From Streptomyces kronopolitis (GTDB taxonomy: Bacteria > Actinomycetota > Actinomycetes > Streptomycetales > Streptomycetaceae): a DNA stretch of 64,000 bases. Made by a program: the position numbers and the translations under genes. Below, in pieces: positions 8,093 through 22,911 of this stretch (position 1 is the first letter of the stretch; each line of letters begins with the position of its first letter). A model generated the notes under the pieces. The model was not told the origin of the DNA. It did no database searches and saw only the letters and a program-made list of their open reading frames with translations. The DNA is taken from positions 211,040-275,039 of the forward strand of contig NZ_BMND01000004.1 of the NCBI RefSeq assembly GCF_014646275.1, in the 5' to 3' direction.

Positions 8093-8270
8093 GTGTGCTA
8101 GAGCAAACTCACAAGATAGGCCGTCACGCCCCCACGATGACCATCGGCCCTCTCAGTCCCGCACCGCCGTCTCCGCCCCACAGAACGCCCCACCCGCCCC
8201 CGGGACGCACGAAACCCCGACCACCCAGGGGCAGTCGGGGTCCGTACGAATGTGCTGTGCGTGTGGGGTC

Positions 8271-8405
8271 TCAGACACCCGAACCTGCGGGCACGGAGTC
8301 GGTCGCCTCCGTCCACAGATCCTGCTCGGCGCGATCCGCCTGGATCTGGCGGTACACGAGGAGCCCGCCGATGGCGGCCAGTGCGACCAGGAGAAGCTTC
8401 TTCAC
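8271..8405 (-). CDS. DLW-39 family small membrane protein
   Basis: This 44-residue protein is read from GTG at 8405. It starts MKKLLLVALAAIGGLLVYRQ, a single N-terminal hydrophobic helix, and contains the AEQDLWTEATD stretch whose D-L-W triplet names the actinobacterial DLW-39 family. The family usually lies between gyrA and the tRNA-Ala/Ile genes, as here. Its function is unknown; it probably sits in the membrane with a short acidic cytoplasmic or external tail. Confidence 0.85.
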   Translation of the reverse strand: MKKLLLVALAAIGGLLVYRQIQADRAEQDLWTEATDSVPAGSGV

Positions 8406-8552
8406 CGCGCGACCTCGTCTTTCGTTGACGTAGGGGACCTATGTCGGCCGATGATACACACCGGTTGATACCGATCGGTTACCTAGCCCACGGTCGGCAA
8501 CACCTCGTCCACGGCACCCGACACGAGCCAACTTGCGCCCGCACAGAACGAA

Positions 8553-8586
8553 TCGGCCCGGCCGGAGAAGTCTCCGGCCGGGCCGA
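8553..8586 (-). terminator. Terminator downstream of tRNA-Ile
   Basis: A perfect 16-bp inverted repeat (TCGGCCCGGCCGGAGA and its complement) separated by two bases lies just past the tRNA 3' end on the minus strand. No strong T run follows, as is common in Streptomyces. Confidence 0.75.
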
Positions 8587-8594
8587 CTGCGCGG

Positions 8595-8668
8595 TGCGGC
8601 TACCAGGACTTGAACCTGGGGCCTCTTCCTTATCAGGGAAGCGCTCTAACCGTCTGAGCTATAGCCGC
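8595..8668 (-). tRNA. tRNA-Ile (anticodon GAT)
   Basis: The minus strand begins GCGGCTATAGCTCAGACGG and folds into a cloverleaf with acceptor stem GCGGCTA/TAGCCGC, anticodon loop containing CTGATAA (GAT) and T arm GGTTCAAGTCC. CCA is not encoded (CCG follows A73), so the CCA-adding enzyme at 38.8 kb is needed. Confidence 0.97.
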
Positions 8669-8755
8669 GCGTTCGCTGCACCGAAAGATTAGCGCACTTC
8701 AGAGGCGTTCCCAAAATCGGATCCCGGAGCCCCGCGCACACCCGTCGGTGCGGGC

Positions 8756-9433
8756 TCACTCGTCCTCGGCGAGGGTGAGCTCGACACCGCCGACGAAGCC
8801 CGCCGACAGGTTGTAGATGAACGCCCCGAGCGTGGCCAGCGCGGTCGCCAGCACCACATCGATCACCGCGATGATCGAGGTGAACAGCAGCACCCGCGGC
8901 AGCGACAGGAGCGACTGCACATCGAAGCCGCCGCCGTCCCCGGAGCCGGTGGCGTCGCTGATCGTCCCGCCGACCGTGGAGAAGACGCCCATGGCGTTCA
9001 TGACCATCCACAGCACCGCGACGGCCACCACGGTGCAGATGCCCAGCGCGATGGAGAGCAGGAAGCTGACCTTCATCACCGACCACGGATCGGCCCGGGC
9101 CACCCGCAGCCGCGCCTTGCGGGTCCGCGGGGCCGTACGGGCGCCCGTACGCGGCAAGCGCACCGCGGCCCCGCCCTGCGCTCCACCGCCGGTCGGATAC
9201 GCCTGAGGCGGCTCGTAGGGCTGCGGGGAGCCGCCCTCGGGCTTTCCCTGCGGCTGTGGTTGCGGCTGACGGGTATCGGTCACGGGTCCCCCCTGGTGCG
9301 AGCCCTCGTCCCCGGGGCCGGTGTCAGAAACGGCGGAGCCACGGGCGCCGGCATCCGTCACGGTGGCGGATTTCGACGAGGAGCCCTTGCCGGCTCCCGG
9401 TCCCTCCGCTGCAGCGCCCGTGGCTCCACTCAC
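8756..9433 (-). CDS. DUF3566 membrane protein downstream of gyrA
   Basis: In this 225-residue protein the first 110 residues are low-complexity (Gly, Ser, Pro, Gln) and probably disordered in the cytoplasm. The conserved part starts at RVARADPWSVMKVSFLLSIALG and has two membrane helices, the DUF3566 signature, ending in an acidic tail. The gene follows gyrA by 15 bases and is surely cotranscribed with it, an arrangement conserved in actinobacteria. The function is not established; mycobacterial relatives are membrane proteins encoded beside gyrA. Confidence 0.88.
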   Translation of the reverse strand: MSGATGAAAEGPGAGKGSSSKSATVTDAGARGSAVSDTGPGDEGSHQGGPVTDTRQPQPQPQGKPEGGSPQPYEPPQAYPTGGGAQGGAAVRLPRTGARTAPRTRKARLRVARADPWSVMKVSFLLSIALGICTVVAVAVLWMVMNAMGVFSTVGGTISDATGSGDGGGFDVQSLLSLPRVLLFTSIIAVIDVVLATALATLGAFIYNLSAGFVGGVELTLAEDE

Positions 9434-9448
9434 GACCTACTCCTCGTA

Positions 9449-12073
<2,625 letters not shown>

Positions 12074-12123
12074 GCTGGTTCAAAGTCCTTTCGAGCTGCG
12101 GCTGTTGTACGGGCCGACAAGGC

Positions 12124-14498
<2,375 letters not shown>

Positions 14499-15032
14499 TC
14501 AGCCGTAGGTGTCGCCGGGGCCCTTGCTTCCGGGGGCGCGCAGCGCTCCGTACCGCCGGGCGGGACCGCCGGGTCCCAGCACCTTGATCACCTTCACGGT
14601 GCCGTGCCCCAGGTCCTCGTTGAGGCGGGCCACCAGCGTCGGGGCCAGCAGCCGCAGCTGCGTCGCCCACGCCGTCGAATCGCACTGCACCGTCAGCACC
14701 CGGGCGTCCTCGTCGTACTTCTGCGGCTCGCAGTGCTGTGCCACCTCGGGCCCGACCAGCTGCGGCCAGCGCCCCATCACCCCGCCGACCGCGGCCGGGG
14801 TCTCCCAGCCGCGCTCCGTGATCAGCCGGTTGATCGCCGCACCGAGCGGCAGCGGGTCGCGGCCGTCCGCCCGCGCGCCCGACCGCAACCCTCCGCGCCG
14901 GGCCTGCTTCTTCTGCTGGGCGGCCGCACCCCGCGCCCGGGCCTGCTCCTTGGCGGCCACCAGCGCCTGGCGGGCCAGATCCACACCGGAGAGCTCCGGG
15001 TCCTTGGGCCGCTCGGGCTGCGCGTCGCTCAC
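14499..15032 (-). CDS. DUF721 protein, DciA-like helicase loader candidate
   Basis: In this 177-residue protein a basic, Ala/Gln-rich N-terminus (about residues 20-60) precedes the DUF721 domain (about 63-155), with [15 protein letters not shown] and [17 protein letters not shown] typical of the family. DUF721 proteins include DciA, which in bacteria lacking DnaC helps load the DnaB helicase. The location between recF and gyrB is conserved in actinobacteria. Its GTG overlaps the recF stop by four bases (GTGA), which suggests coupled translation with a replication/repair gene. Confidence 0.85.
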   Translation of the reverse strand: MSDAQPERPKDPELSGVDLARQALVAAKEQARARGAAAQQKKQARRGGLRSGARADGRDPLPLGAAINRLITERGWETPAAVGGVMGRWPQLVGPEVAQHCEPQKYDEDARVLTVQCDSTAWATQLRLLAPTLVARLNEDLGHGTVKVIKVLGPGGPARRYGALRAPGSKGPGDTYG

Positions 15033-16213
15033 GGGGTCACCTTCTCCACCGCGCCGCCGGACACCGTGAAGCGCGCCCCGGCCAGCACCGCGGGCACGTC
15101 CTCGGCCACCGCCGCCGTCACCAGGACCTGCTCGCCCGGCGCCACCAGCTCCGCCAGCCGCTCGCGGCGCCGCGCGTCCAGCTCGGCGAAGACGTCGTCG
15201 AGGACCAGGACCGGCTCGCCCGCCCGGCGCCCGCCCCCGTCCGGGGACCCGCCCGGGCCGCTCATCGGGCTCTCCGCGCGCAGCAGGTCGTACGACGCCA
15301 GCCGCAGCGCCAGCGCGTACGACCAGGACTCGCCGTGGCTGGCGTAGCCCTTGGCCGGGAGCTGGCCCAGCTTGAGCACCAGGTCGTCGCGGTGCGGCCC
15401 GACCAGCGTCACCCCGCGCTCGATCTCCTGCTTGCGGGCCTCGCCGAGCGCGGCCAGCAGCACGCCGTACAGCTCCTCGCGGGTCGCGGCGTCGGCCATC
15501 GCCTCGCCCGCGGAACCGCGGTACTCCAGCGCCAGCGGACCGCCGCCCGGCGCCAGCTGCTGATAGGCCTTATCCGCCAGCGGCTGCAGCGCCGCGATCA
15601 GATCCAGCCGCTGCGCGAGCAGCTCGGCACCGGCCCGCGCCAGATGCTGGTCCCAGATGTCCAGCGTCGACAGATCCATCTGCCGGCCGCCGTGCCGGCG
15701 CGCCAGCGCGGCGGTCTTCAGCAGGGTGTTGCGCTGCTTGAGGACGCGGTCGTAGTCCGCCCGCACCCCGCCCATCCGCGGGGAACGCGCGGTGATCAGC
15801 TCGTCCAGGAACCGCCGCCGCTCGCCCGGGTCGCCCTTGACCAGCGCCAGATCCTCCGGCGCGAACAGCACCGAGCGCACGATCCCCAGCACGTCCCGCG
15901 GCTTGACCTGCGAGGACCGGTTGATCCTGGCGCGGTTCGCCTTGCCCGGATTGAGCTCCAGCTCGATCAGCTGCTGCCGCTCGCCCTGGACGACAGCGGC
16001 CCGGACGATCGCCCGCTCGGCGCCCATCCGCACCAGCGGCGCGTCCGAGGAGACCCGGTGGCTGCCGAGCGTGGCGAGATAGCCGACCGCTTCGACCAGA
16101 TTGGTCTTGCCCTGTCCGTTGGGCCCCACGAACGCCGTGACGCCCGGTTCGAGGGGAACCTCGACCCGGGCGTACGAGCGGAAGTCGGCGAGGGACAGAT
16201 GCGTGACATGCAT
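15029..16213 (-). CDS. recF: DNA replication/repair protein RecF
   Basis: This 394-residue ABC/SMC-like ATPase acts with RecO and RecR to load RecA at single-strand gaps. The Walker A is GPNGQGKTN (residues 30-38), the signature region lies near [12 protein letters not shown], and the Walker [12 protein letters not shown] is followed by the D-loop. A Gly/Pro-rich insert ([12 protein letters not shown]) sits between signature and Walker B. ATG at 16213 begins [14 protein letters not shown], the usual RecF start. Its stop overlaps the DUF721 start. Confidence 0.97.
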   Translation of the reverse strand: MHVTHLSLADFRSYARVEVPLEPGVTAFVGPNGQGKTNLVEAVGYLATLGSHRVSSDAPLVRMGAERAIVRAAVVQGERQQLIELELNPGKANRARINRSSQVKPRDVLGIVRSVLFAPEDLALVKGDPGERRRFLDELITARSPRMGGVRADYDRVLKQRNTLLKTAALARRHGGRQMDLSTLDIWDQHLARAGAELLAQRLDLIAALQPLADKAYQQLAPGGGPLALEYRGSAGEAMADAATREELYGVLLAALGEARKQEIERGVTLVGPHRDDLVLKLGQLPAKGYASHGESWSYALALRLASYDLLRAESPMSGPGGSPDGGGRRAGEPVLVLDDVFAELDARRRERLAELVAPGEQVLVTAAVAEDVPAVLAGARFTVSGGAVEKVTP

Positions 16214-16272
16214 GGCGGCGCCGACCTCCCCCGGCTGTTCCTGCGGTTACTGCTGCTCAGTACTGCTGCGTG

Positions 16273-17151
<879 letters not shown>

Positions 17152-17333
17152 CAGAGACCCTCTTTGCACGTAGTCGTTGCTGTCGTACCCGAGTCCGAGC
17201 CTACGCCCGCAGGTCCGCGCACACCTGTGGGCTCAGCCGCTCATCAGGGGCCCGTCAGCCGGTCGCCGCACAGGGCCCGGCCGGGGCACCGCGACCCACG
17301 GCGGATTCGCGCCGCGGGTCGCACGGACGGCCG

Positions 17334-18464
17334 TCAGCCCGACAGCCGCACCGGCATGATCAGGTACTTGTACGCGTCGTCCGCCTCGGCGTCCTTGGCC
17401 GGCCGGCCGCTCAGCAGCGCGGGCTTGGTCGACGTCGTGAAGGACAGCTGCGCCACCGGGGAGTCGATCGCCGACAGGCCCTCCAGCAGGAAGCCGGGGT
17501 TGAAGGCGATCGAGATGTCGTCGCCGTCCAGATCGGCGTCCACCCTCTCCACAGCCTGTGCGTCGTCACTGGAGCCGGCCTCCAGGATCAGCACACCCTG
17601 CTCGAAGCTCAGCCGGACCGGGGTGTTCCGCTCGGCCACCAGCGCCACACGCTTGACGGCCTCGACGAACGGGGCGGTCTCGATCACGGCGACGGAGTTG
17701 AACTCGGTCGGGAACAGCGTGCGGTACTTCGGCAGGTCGCCTTCGAGCAGACGCGTCGTCGTCCGGCGCCCGGCGCCCTCGAAACCGATCAGGCCCTCGC
17801 CCTGGCCGGAGCCGGAGAGCGCGAGCGTGACGGTGTCGCCGCTGCTCAGGGACTTGGCGGTGTCCAGCAGGGTCTTGGCGGGGACCAGCGCGACCGCGGA
17901 GGCGTCGGGGCTCTCCGGCTTCCAGAGGAACTCGCGCACCGCGAAGCGGTAGCGGTCGGTGGAGGCCAGGGTGACGGTGTCGCCCTCGATCTCGATCCGC
18001 ACGCCGGTGAGCACCGGAAGGGTGTCGTCACGGCCGGCGGCGATGGCGACCTGGGCGGCGGCCGCGGCGAAGACCTCACCGGGGACGGTGCCGGTGGCGG
18101 TGGGCATGGCCGGCAGAGCCGGGTACTCCTCCACAGGAAGGGTGTGGAGGGTGAACCGCGAGGAGCCGCAGACGACGGTCACCCGTACACCGTCGGTGGA
18201 AATCTCCACCGGGCGGTTGGGCAGGGCGCGGCAGATGTCGGCGAGCAGCCGGCCGGAGACGAGGACCGTGCCCTCCTCCTCCACCTCCGCGTCCACCGAG
18301 ACCCGTGCGGAGACCTCGTAGTCGAAGCCGGAGAGGCTCAGCGCGCCTTCCTCCGCCTTCAGCAGCAGGCCCGCGAGGACGGGCACCGGCGGACGGGCCG
18401 GGAGGCTCTTGGCCGCCCAGGCCACTGCCTCCGCGAGTACATCGCGCTCCACCCGGATCTTCAC
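17334..18464 (-). CDS. dnaN: DNA polymerase III beta subunit (sliding clamp)
   Basis: The 376-residue sliding clamp encircles DNA and tethers polymerase III. It shows the three-domain clamp pattern, starting MKIRVERDVLAEAVAWAAKSL and ending YKYLIMPVRLSG, the typical M-P-(V/M)-R-L C-terminus of the peptide-binding pocket. GTG at 18464 is chosen because the upstream open frame is oriC sequence rich in stop-poor DnaA boxes, and the 376-residue length fits. It points away from oriC, so it is replicated first and transcribed co-directionally with the fork. Confidence 0.98.
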   Translation of the reverse strand: MKIRVERDVLAEAVAWAAKSLPARPPVPVLAGLLLKAEEGALSLSGFDYEVSARVSVDAEVEEEGTVLVSGRLLADICRALPNRPVEISTDGVRVTVVCGSSRFTLHTLPVEEYPALPAMPTATGTVPGEVFAAAAAQVAIAAGRDDTLPVLTGVRIEIEGDTVTLASTDRYRFAVREFLWKPESPDASAVALVPAKTLLDTAKSLSSGDTVTLALSGSGQGEGLIGFEGAGRRTTTRLLEGDLPKYRTLFPTEFNSVAVIETAPFVEAVKRVALVAERNTPVRLSFEQGVLILEAGSSDDAQAVERVDADLDGDDISIAFNPGFLLEGLSAIDSPVAQLSFTTSTKPALLSGRPAKDAEADDAYKYLIMPVRLSG

Positions 18465-18539
18465 CGGAACCGCCTCCTGCTGTTGCTGGCTCTCGCCCTG
18501 CTGGCCTTCGTCGTCGGCTGAGTTGCCGGAGACCAGTCT

Positions 18540-19230
18540 GACGCACGCCACCGACAGTCGGTGCGGCTCGGGGTCAAGTCGGATCGACCGGTGTCGGACG
18601 CCCGGCGGCCAACTTGTGCACAGGCCCCGTTTCCGAACGAGTTCCCCGGTAGATATCCGTGGTCGTAGTAGTAGGGCCTGTGGAAACCGTGGACAACTGC
18701 TTTTGCGCAGGTCAGCACGGATTTTTTGTCCACTGCTCCTGTGGGCGGCGGCCGTGGAAAAGCCGGCTCCGCTGTGGACCGCGAGAAGTTCTGCACACCC
18801 GATGCACAGGAGAGGGCCACTTCTCCCCAGTGCCATCCCCAGCTTTACCCCGGTTCCCCACAGCCCAACCGGCCAACTTGGTGTGACGGCTTTCACTCGG
18901 CCCGGTGAGAGCGGGTGTTGCGTTGCCGAACAGTGGACAGGGGTGTGGAGAAGCTGGGGACAACAGCCGCTTGCCTGTGGGCGGCCGGTGGACAAGATCA
19001 CCCCTCCCCTGTGGACGAATTCTCTGTCCACACCCTGTGGAAGACGGTTGGCCACAAATCCACACCCGGCTGACCTCCTCCGATGCCCCGTCAGCTCATC
19101 GTCCTGTGGATCCCACAGGGATAACTTTCCCCTCCCCAGGATGTGGAAGGAAAATTGTCGCCCAATCTGTGGAGGGAGGCCGTGTCCCGGCCCGGAATCG
19201 AACACAGCCGGCCCGCTCCACAGGTTTGGG
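18540..19230. other. Chromosomal replication origin oriC with DnaA-box clusters
   Basis: The non-coding gap between dnaN and dnaA holds many 9-mers close to TTGTCCACA. The best, with one mismatch, are at 18614 (TTGTGCACA), 18688 (minus), 18726, 18944 (minus), 18987 (minus), 19010 (minus), 19024 and 19048. Several two-mismatch boxes lie between, for example 18679, 18773, 18789, 18854, 18932 and 19036. Boxes occur on both strands in two groups, with an A+T-richer spot around 18650-18735. dnaA and dnaN flanking it and the box number match known Streptomyces oriC regions. Confidence 0.95.
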
Positions 19231-19504
19231 ACGGCGCCGGGGCGCGTCGATCCGCGGCGTGAGGGCCTCTGCAGCGGCCCGGAAGACCCTCTGAGGCGGC
19301 TCGGGACGTGCTCGGAGCGGGTCGGGGGACGTGCTCGGGGCGGCGCGGGAGGCGCTCGGGACGTGCTCGGAGCGGGGCGGGGAGAGCGCCGGCGCGCTGG
19401 TCGGGAACGGGACGGGAACGCGGCGCGCGAGGCAGGAACGCCCGGAACGGCCGGAGGCCGAGACCGCCTCCCCTCCCGCTGTCTCCCTGCCGCCCCCTGC
19501 CCTG

Positions 19505-19565
19505 CCTCCCTTCCCTTCCCTTCCCTTCCCTCCCCTTCCCTCCCCTTCCCTTCCCTCCCCTCCCC
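19505..19565. repeat. 61-nt pure pyrimidine tract (CCCTT-type repeat) beside oriC
   Basis: Sixty-one bases in a row are C or T on the plus strand, built from irregular CCCTT and CCCCTT units. The minus strand therefore has many runs of three or four G spaced by one or two A, a G-quadruplex or triplex (H-DNA) candidate. The tract lies downstream of the dnaA terminator and before the first DnaA boxes. Confidence 0.95.
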
Positions 19566-19575
19566 GTACGACGAA

Positions 19576-19606
19576 GGGCGCTCCGGGAGCGGGTCCCGGA
19601 GCGCCC
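19576..19606 (-). terminator. dnaA terminator
   Basis: A perfect 13-bp inverted repeat GGGCGCTCCGGGA/TCCCGGAGCGCCC has a 5-base loop (19589-19593) and lies about 50 bases after the dnaA stop. It isolates dnaA transcription from oriC. Confidence 0.85.
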
Positions 19607-19656
19607 CTGGGCGTCCGTAGTGGCCGGTGCGGCGCCGTGGCGCCGTGGCGCCGGCC

Positions 19657-21594
19657 TCAGCCGTTCTTGATGCGGTTGGTCAGCTCGGTGACCTGGTTGT
19701 AGATCGAGCGCCGCTCGGCCATCAGCGCGCGGATCTTCCGGTCGGCGTGCATCACGGTCGTGTGGTCCCGGCCGCCGAACTGCGCGCCGATCTTCGGCAG
19801 CGAGAGATCGGTCAGCTCGCGGCACAGATACATGGCGATCTGGCGGGCGGTCACCAGCACCCGGCTGCGTGAGGAGCCGCACAGGTCGTCGATGGTCAGC
19901 CCGAAGTAGTCGGCCGTCGAGGCCATGATCGCCGTCGCGGTGATCTCCGGCGCGGCGTCCTCGCCCCCCGGGATCAGATCCTTCAGCACGATCTCGGTCA
20001 GCCCCAGGTCCACCGGCTGCCGGTTGAGGGAGGCGAACGCGGTGACCCGGATCAGCGCGCCCTCCAGCTCGCGGATGTTGCGCGAGATCCGGGACGCGAT
20101 GAACTCCAGCACCTCCGGCGGCGCGTTCAGCTGCTCCTGCACCGCCTTCTTCCGGAGGATCGCGATCCGGGTCTCCAGCTCGGGCGGCTGGACGTCGGTG
20201 ATCAGGCCCCACTCGAAGCGGTTGCGCAGCCGGTCCTCCAGGGTGACCAGCTGCTTGGGCGGCCGGTCACTGGAGAGCACGATCTGCTTGTTCGCGTTGT
20301 GCAGCGTATTGAAGGTGTGGAAGAACTCCTCCTGCGTCGACTCCTTGCTCGCCAGGAACTGGATGTCGTCGACCAGCAGGATGTCCATGTCGCGGTAGCG
20401 CTTGCGGAACGCGTCCGCCTTGCCGTCGCGGATGGAGTTGATGAACTCGTTGGTGAACTCCTCCGAGCTCACGTACCGCACCCGGGTGCCCGGATACAGA
20501 CTCCGTGCGTAGTGCCCGATCGCGTGCAGCAGGTGGGTCTTGCCGAGGCCCGATTCCCCATAGATGAACAGGGGGTTGTAGGCCTTGGCCGGCGCCTCGG
20601 CGACGGCGACCGCGGCGGCGTGCGCGAAGCGGTTCGAGGCGCCGATGACGAAGGTGTCGAAGAGGTACTTCGGGTTCAGCCGCGCGGTCGGCTCACCGGG
20701 ACCGGTGGCCGGCGCGGGCTGGGCCGCCAGCGGGCTGGGCGCGCCGCTGGGTGCCGGAAGCACGGGGCCGGGGCCGGAGCCGGGGATGCCCGGGCGGCCG
20801 CCGTGCCCGCCGGGCTGGTGCTCGGACAGATCACGGCGCGGCTGGTCGTAGCGGGAGCGCGGGCCGTCGGAGTGCTGCGGCGGCCCGTTGCGGTCGGAGC
20901 TCTGCCCCCGGTAGTCGTTCTGCCGCTGCTGGTGCTGCGAGACATGGGACGACGGGGAGGCGTACGGGTCGCGGTCGGGGAAGCCGCCGGAGTGCTGCTG
21001 CCAGCCGTAGTCGTCGCGCGGGCCGGGACCGCCGGCCATGGGGGAGTGCTGCGGCCAGCCGCCCGGCTCGTGCCGGGGCTGCTGGTAGTCCGGATAGGCG
21101 GGCCGGACGTCCGGCAGGTCGTCGCCCTGGTGCCCGTAGCCCTGCCGGTTGTCGTGCCGGCTGTCGTGGCGGGTCTCGTAACCGTCGTACTGCTCGTGCT
21201 GCTGCGACTGACGAGACTGCTGGTGCGACTGCTGATGGGACTGCTGAGAATGCTGGGCCTGCTGCTGAGGCGGCTGGTGCTGCTGGTGGGCAGGGGGCGC
21301 GGGCGGTGTCGCGGGCTCCTCGGAGGAGTCGTCCACGGTGATCGCGATCCGGATCGGGCGGCCGCACTCGTGGCTGAGGGCCTCCCCGATCAGCGGTGCC
21401 AGGCGGCCCTCGAACACCGTCTTGGCGAATTCATTGGGCACGGCGAGCAGCGCGGTGTCGGCGACGAGCGCCAGCGGCTGGGTGCGCCTGAGCCAATCCT
21501 GGTCCTTGGCCTTGATCCCGTCGATCTCCGCACGAAGGAGACGATCGAGCACGCGAGGCCACACTGCGGCAAGATCGGCAGGCACATCAGCCAC
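19657..21594 (-). CDS. dnaA: Chromosomal replication initiator DnaA
   Basis: The 645-residue initiator binds DnaA boxes and melts oriC. Domain I is at about residues 1-95. A very long domain II (about 96-300) is Gln/His-rich first (near 103-150), then Gly/Pro/Asp-rich. The AAA+ domain III has Walker [13 protein letters not shown] and Walker [10 protein letters not shown]. Domain IV holds the DnaA signature [15 protein letters not shown]. The large domain II is typical of Streptomyces and explains the length compared with 467 in E. coli. The start [16 protein letters not shown] matches Streptomyces DnaA. A perfect DnaA box lies 106 bases upstream of the start, so autoregulation is likely. Confidence 0.99.
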   Translation of the reverse strand: MADVPADLAAVWPRVLDRLLRAEIDGIKAKDQDWLRRTQPLALVADTALLAVPNEFAKTVFEGRLAPLIGEALSHECGRPIRIAITVDDSSEEPATPPAPPAHQQHQPPQQQAQHSQQSHQQSHQQSRQSQQHEQYDGYETRHDSRHDNRQGYGHQGDDLPDVRPAYPDYQQPRHEPGGWPQHSPMAGGPGPRDDYGWQQHSGGFPDRDPYASPSSHVSQHQQRQNDYRGQSSDRNGPPQHSDGPRSRYDQPRRDLSEHQPGGHGGRPGIPGSGPGPVLPAPSGAPSPLAAQPAPATGPGEPTARLNPKYLFDTFVIGASNRFAHAAAVAVAEAPAKAYNPLFIYGESGLGKTHLLHAIGHYARSLYPGTRVRYVSSEEFTNEFINSIRDGKADAFRKRYRDMDILLVDDIQFLASKESTQEEFFHTFNTLHNANKQIVLSSDRPPKQLVTLEDRLRNRFEWGLITDVQPPELETRIAILRKKAVQEQLNAPPEVLEFIASRISRNIRELEGALIRVTAFASLNRQPVDLGLTEIVLKDLIPGGEDAAPEITATAIMASTADYFGLTIDDLCGSSRSRVLVTARQIAMYLCRELTDLSLPKIGAQFGGRDHTTVMHADRKIRALMAERRSIYNQVTELTNRIKNG

Positions 21595-21972
21595 AGGGCA
21601 CGCTCTCTCACAGTCCCACGAATGTGTGATTCTCAGGACGGGCGGGAAGGAATCGGAGTTCAGCCACGGTAGTCAGGGCGGGCCTGGGGATTCAAGTTGT
21701 TGTCCACAGGCTGTGCATAGTGTGTCCCGGCGCGAGGCCGGAACGGGCGGCCGAGGAGCCGGTTTGACCGGATGGCGTAGCCGCGCGTACCGTGACCAGG
21801 TCGAGTTGTCGATGGCTGCTGCCGCCTGCCTCCGATGGGCAAAGATCACGCTCGAGTGATCGTGTAGCGGTGCACTTAGGCGTTGCGAGCTACTCGTGGG
21901 CGCACGGTGACAGCCAGTCGACGCCCCACATCTGTCTCTCCTTGAGACAACAAGCATTCCTGGAGCCCCCGA
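21595..21972. promoter_or_regulatory. Divergent dnaA-rpmH promoter region
   Basis: This 378-bp region carries the promoters of dnaA (minus) and the rpmH operon (plus). It includes a perfect DnaA box (21700-21708) and a possible weaker one next to it (TGTGCATAG). No gene is seen. Confidence 0.75.
21700..21708 (+). promoter_or_regulatory. DnaA box upstream of dnaA
   Basis: TTGTCCACA is an exact match to the Streptomyces consensus and lies in the dnaA 5' region, placed for autoregulation of the initiator. Confidence 0.85.
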
Positions 21973-22110
21973 GTGAGCAAGCGCACCTTCCAGCCGAACA
22001 ACCGCCGCCGCGCGAAGACCCACGGCTTCCGTCTGCGCATGCGGACCCGTGCCGGCCGCGCGATTCTCGCGTCCCGCCGTGGCAAGGGTCGCGCCCGCCT
22101 GTCTGCCTGA
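21973..22110 (+). CDS. rpmH: Ribosomal protein L34 (bL34)
   Basis: This 45-residue basic protein of the large ribosomal subunit reads [21 protein letters not shown] and ends [11 protein letters not shown], the L34 signature. It uses a GTG start. It heads the rpmH-rnpA-yidD-yidC-jag cluster, whose order is conserved across bacteria, and is divergent from dnaA. Confidence 0.99.
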   Translation: MSKRTFQPNNRRRAKTHGFRLRMRTRAGRAILASRRGKGRARLSA

Positions 22111-22135
22111 GCAGCCGGAAAACTAGGTCCATGAC

Positions 22136-22594
22136 GTGCTGCCTTCCGAGTATCGGCTGAGGCGGCGCGAGGACTTTGCGACCGCGGTACGCCGGGGACG
22201 CAGGGCCGGGCGCCCGCTCCTTGTCGTTCATTTTCGTAGCGGTGCAACGGACCCGCACGGGTCGGGGGAAAGTGTTCCCCCGGCACGTGCGGGTTTCGTC
22301 GTGAGCAAGGCAGTGGGAATCGCTGTCGTGCGCAGCAAGGTCAAGCGCAGACTCCGTCATCTCGTGCGCGATCGGCTGGACCGGCTGCCCGCCGGTAGCC
22401 TGGTTGTCGTACGGGCCCTGCCCGGCGCGGGTGACGCGGATCACGATCAGCTGGCCCGCGACCTGGACGCCGCCTTCGAGCGGCTGCTGGGAGGGGTGCC
22501 GAGAGGCCGCCATCCCTCGGCGGCTGCGACCGACAGCAGCTGCCCCGCGGGCCCCCGGAGCTCCGGACGGGACCCGGGAGGGAGCGCACAGTGA
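22136..22594 (+). CDS. rnpA: Ribonuclease P protein component
   Basis: The 152-residue protein subunit of RNase P assists 5' processing of tRNA precursors. The RNR motif region is [27 protein letters not shown], and the start is [26 protein letters not shown]. The last 35 residues ([25 protein letters not shown]) form a low-complexity tail beyond the usual length of about 120. GTG at 22136 is 25 bases after rpmH. Its stop overlaps the yidD GTG (GTGA). Confidence 0.96.
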   Translation: MLPSEYRLRRREDFATAVRRGRRAGRPLLVVHFRSGATDPHGSGESVPPARAGFVVSKAVGIAVVRSKVKRRLRHLVRDRLDRLPAGSLVVVRALPGAGDADHDQLARDLDAAFERLLGGVPRGRHPSAAATDSSCPAGPRSSGRDPGGSAQ

Positions 22595-22908
22595 AGTATC
22601 CGCTGCTGCTTTTGATCAAGATCTACCAGTGGACCATCAGCCCCCTGCTGGGACCGGTCTGCAAGTACTACCCGTCGTGCTCGCACTATGGCTATACGGC
22701 CATCGACCGGCACGGCGCGGTGAAAGGGACTGCGCTGACAGCCTGGCGCATCCTGCGTTGCAATCCGTGGTCGCTCGGGGGCGTCGACCACGTCCCTCCC
22801 CGGAAGCGTCCGGTTTGGCATCAGCGGCTGAGGAGCCGCCTGGGCGGGCCCACCGTCCCTGAGCCTGTCGCCCAGCCCGAGACTCAGCCCAACGTCCAAG
22901 GAGCCTGA
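22591..22908 (+). CDS. yidD: Membrane protein insertion efficiency factor YidD
   Basis: This 105-residue protein has an amphipathic N-terminal helix ([17 protein letters not shown]) and the family block [19 protein letters not shown]...[11 protein letters not shown] with the conserved cysteines. YidD proteins help YidC-dependent membrane insertion. The start overlaps rnpA by four bases and yidC follows after three bases, so the three are translated as a unit. The Pro/Gln-rich C-terminus is not conserved in the family. Confidence 0.96.
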   Translation: MKYPLLLLIKIYQWTISPLLGPVCKYYPSCSHYGYTAIDRHGAVKGTALTAWRILRCNPWSLGGVDHVPPRKRPVWHQRLRSRLGGPTVPEPVAQPETQPNVQGA

Positions 22909-22911
22909 TTC

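Larger units (their letters stand above)
7644..8270. other. 627-bp intergenic region with operator-like repeat and degenerate parS
   Basis: No convincing gene is seen. The region holds a one-mismatch parS (7964-7977) and a short A+T-rich block at 8070-8115 with an operator-like inverted repeat (8071-8092). The rest is C-rich and lacks coding bias. It should contain the promoter of the exported-protein gene to its left. Confidence 0.5.

Noticed and set aside
8074..8433. A 119-codon plus-strand frame opposite the DLW-39 gene
   Set aside because: It lacks coding bias and is antisense to a recognisable small protein.
17334..19205. A 623-residue DnaN reading into oriC
   Set aside because: Clamp proteins are about 376 residues; the extension is oriC sequence.
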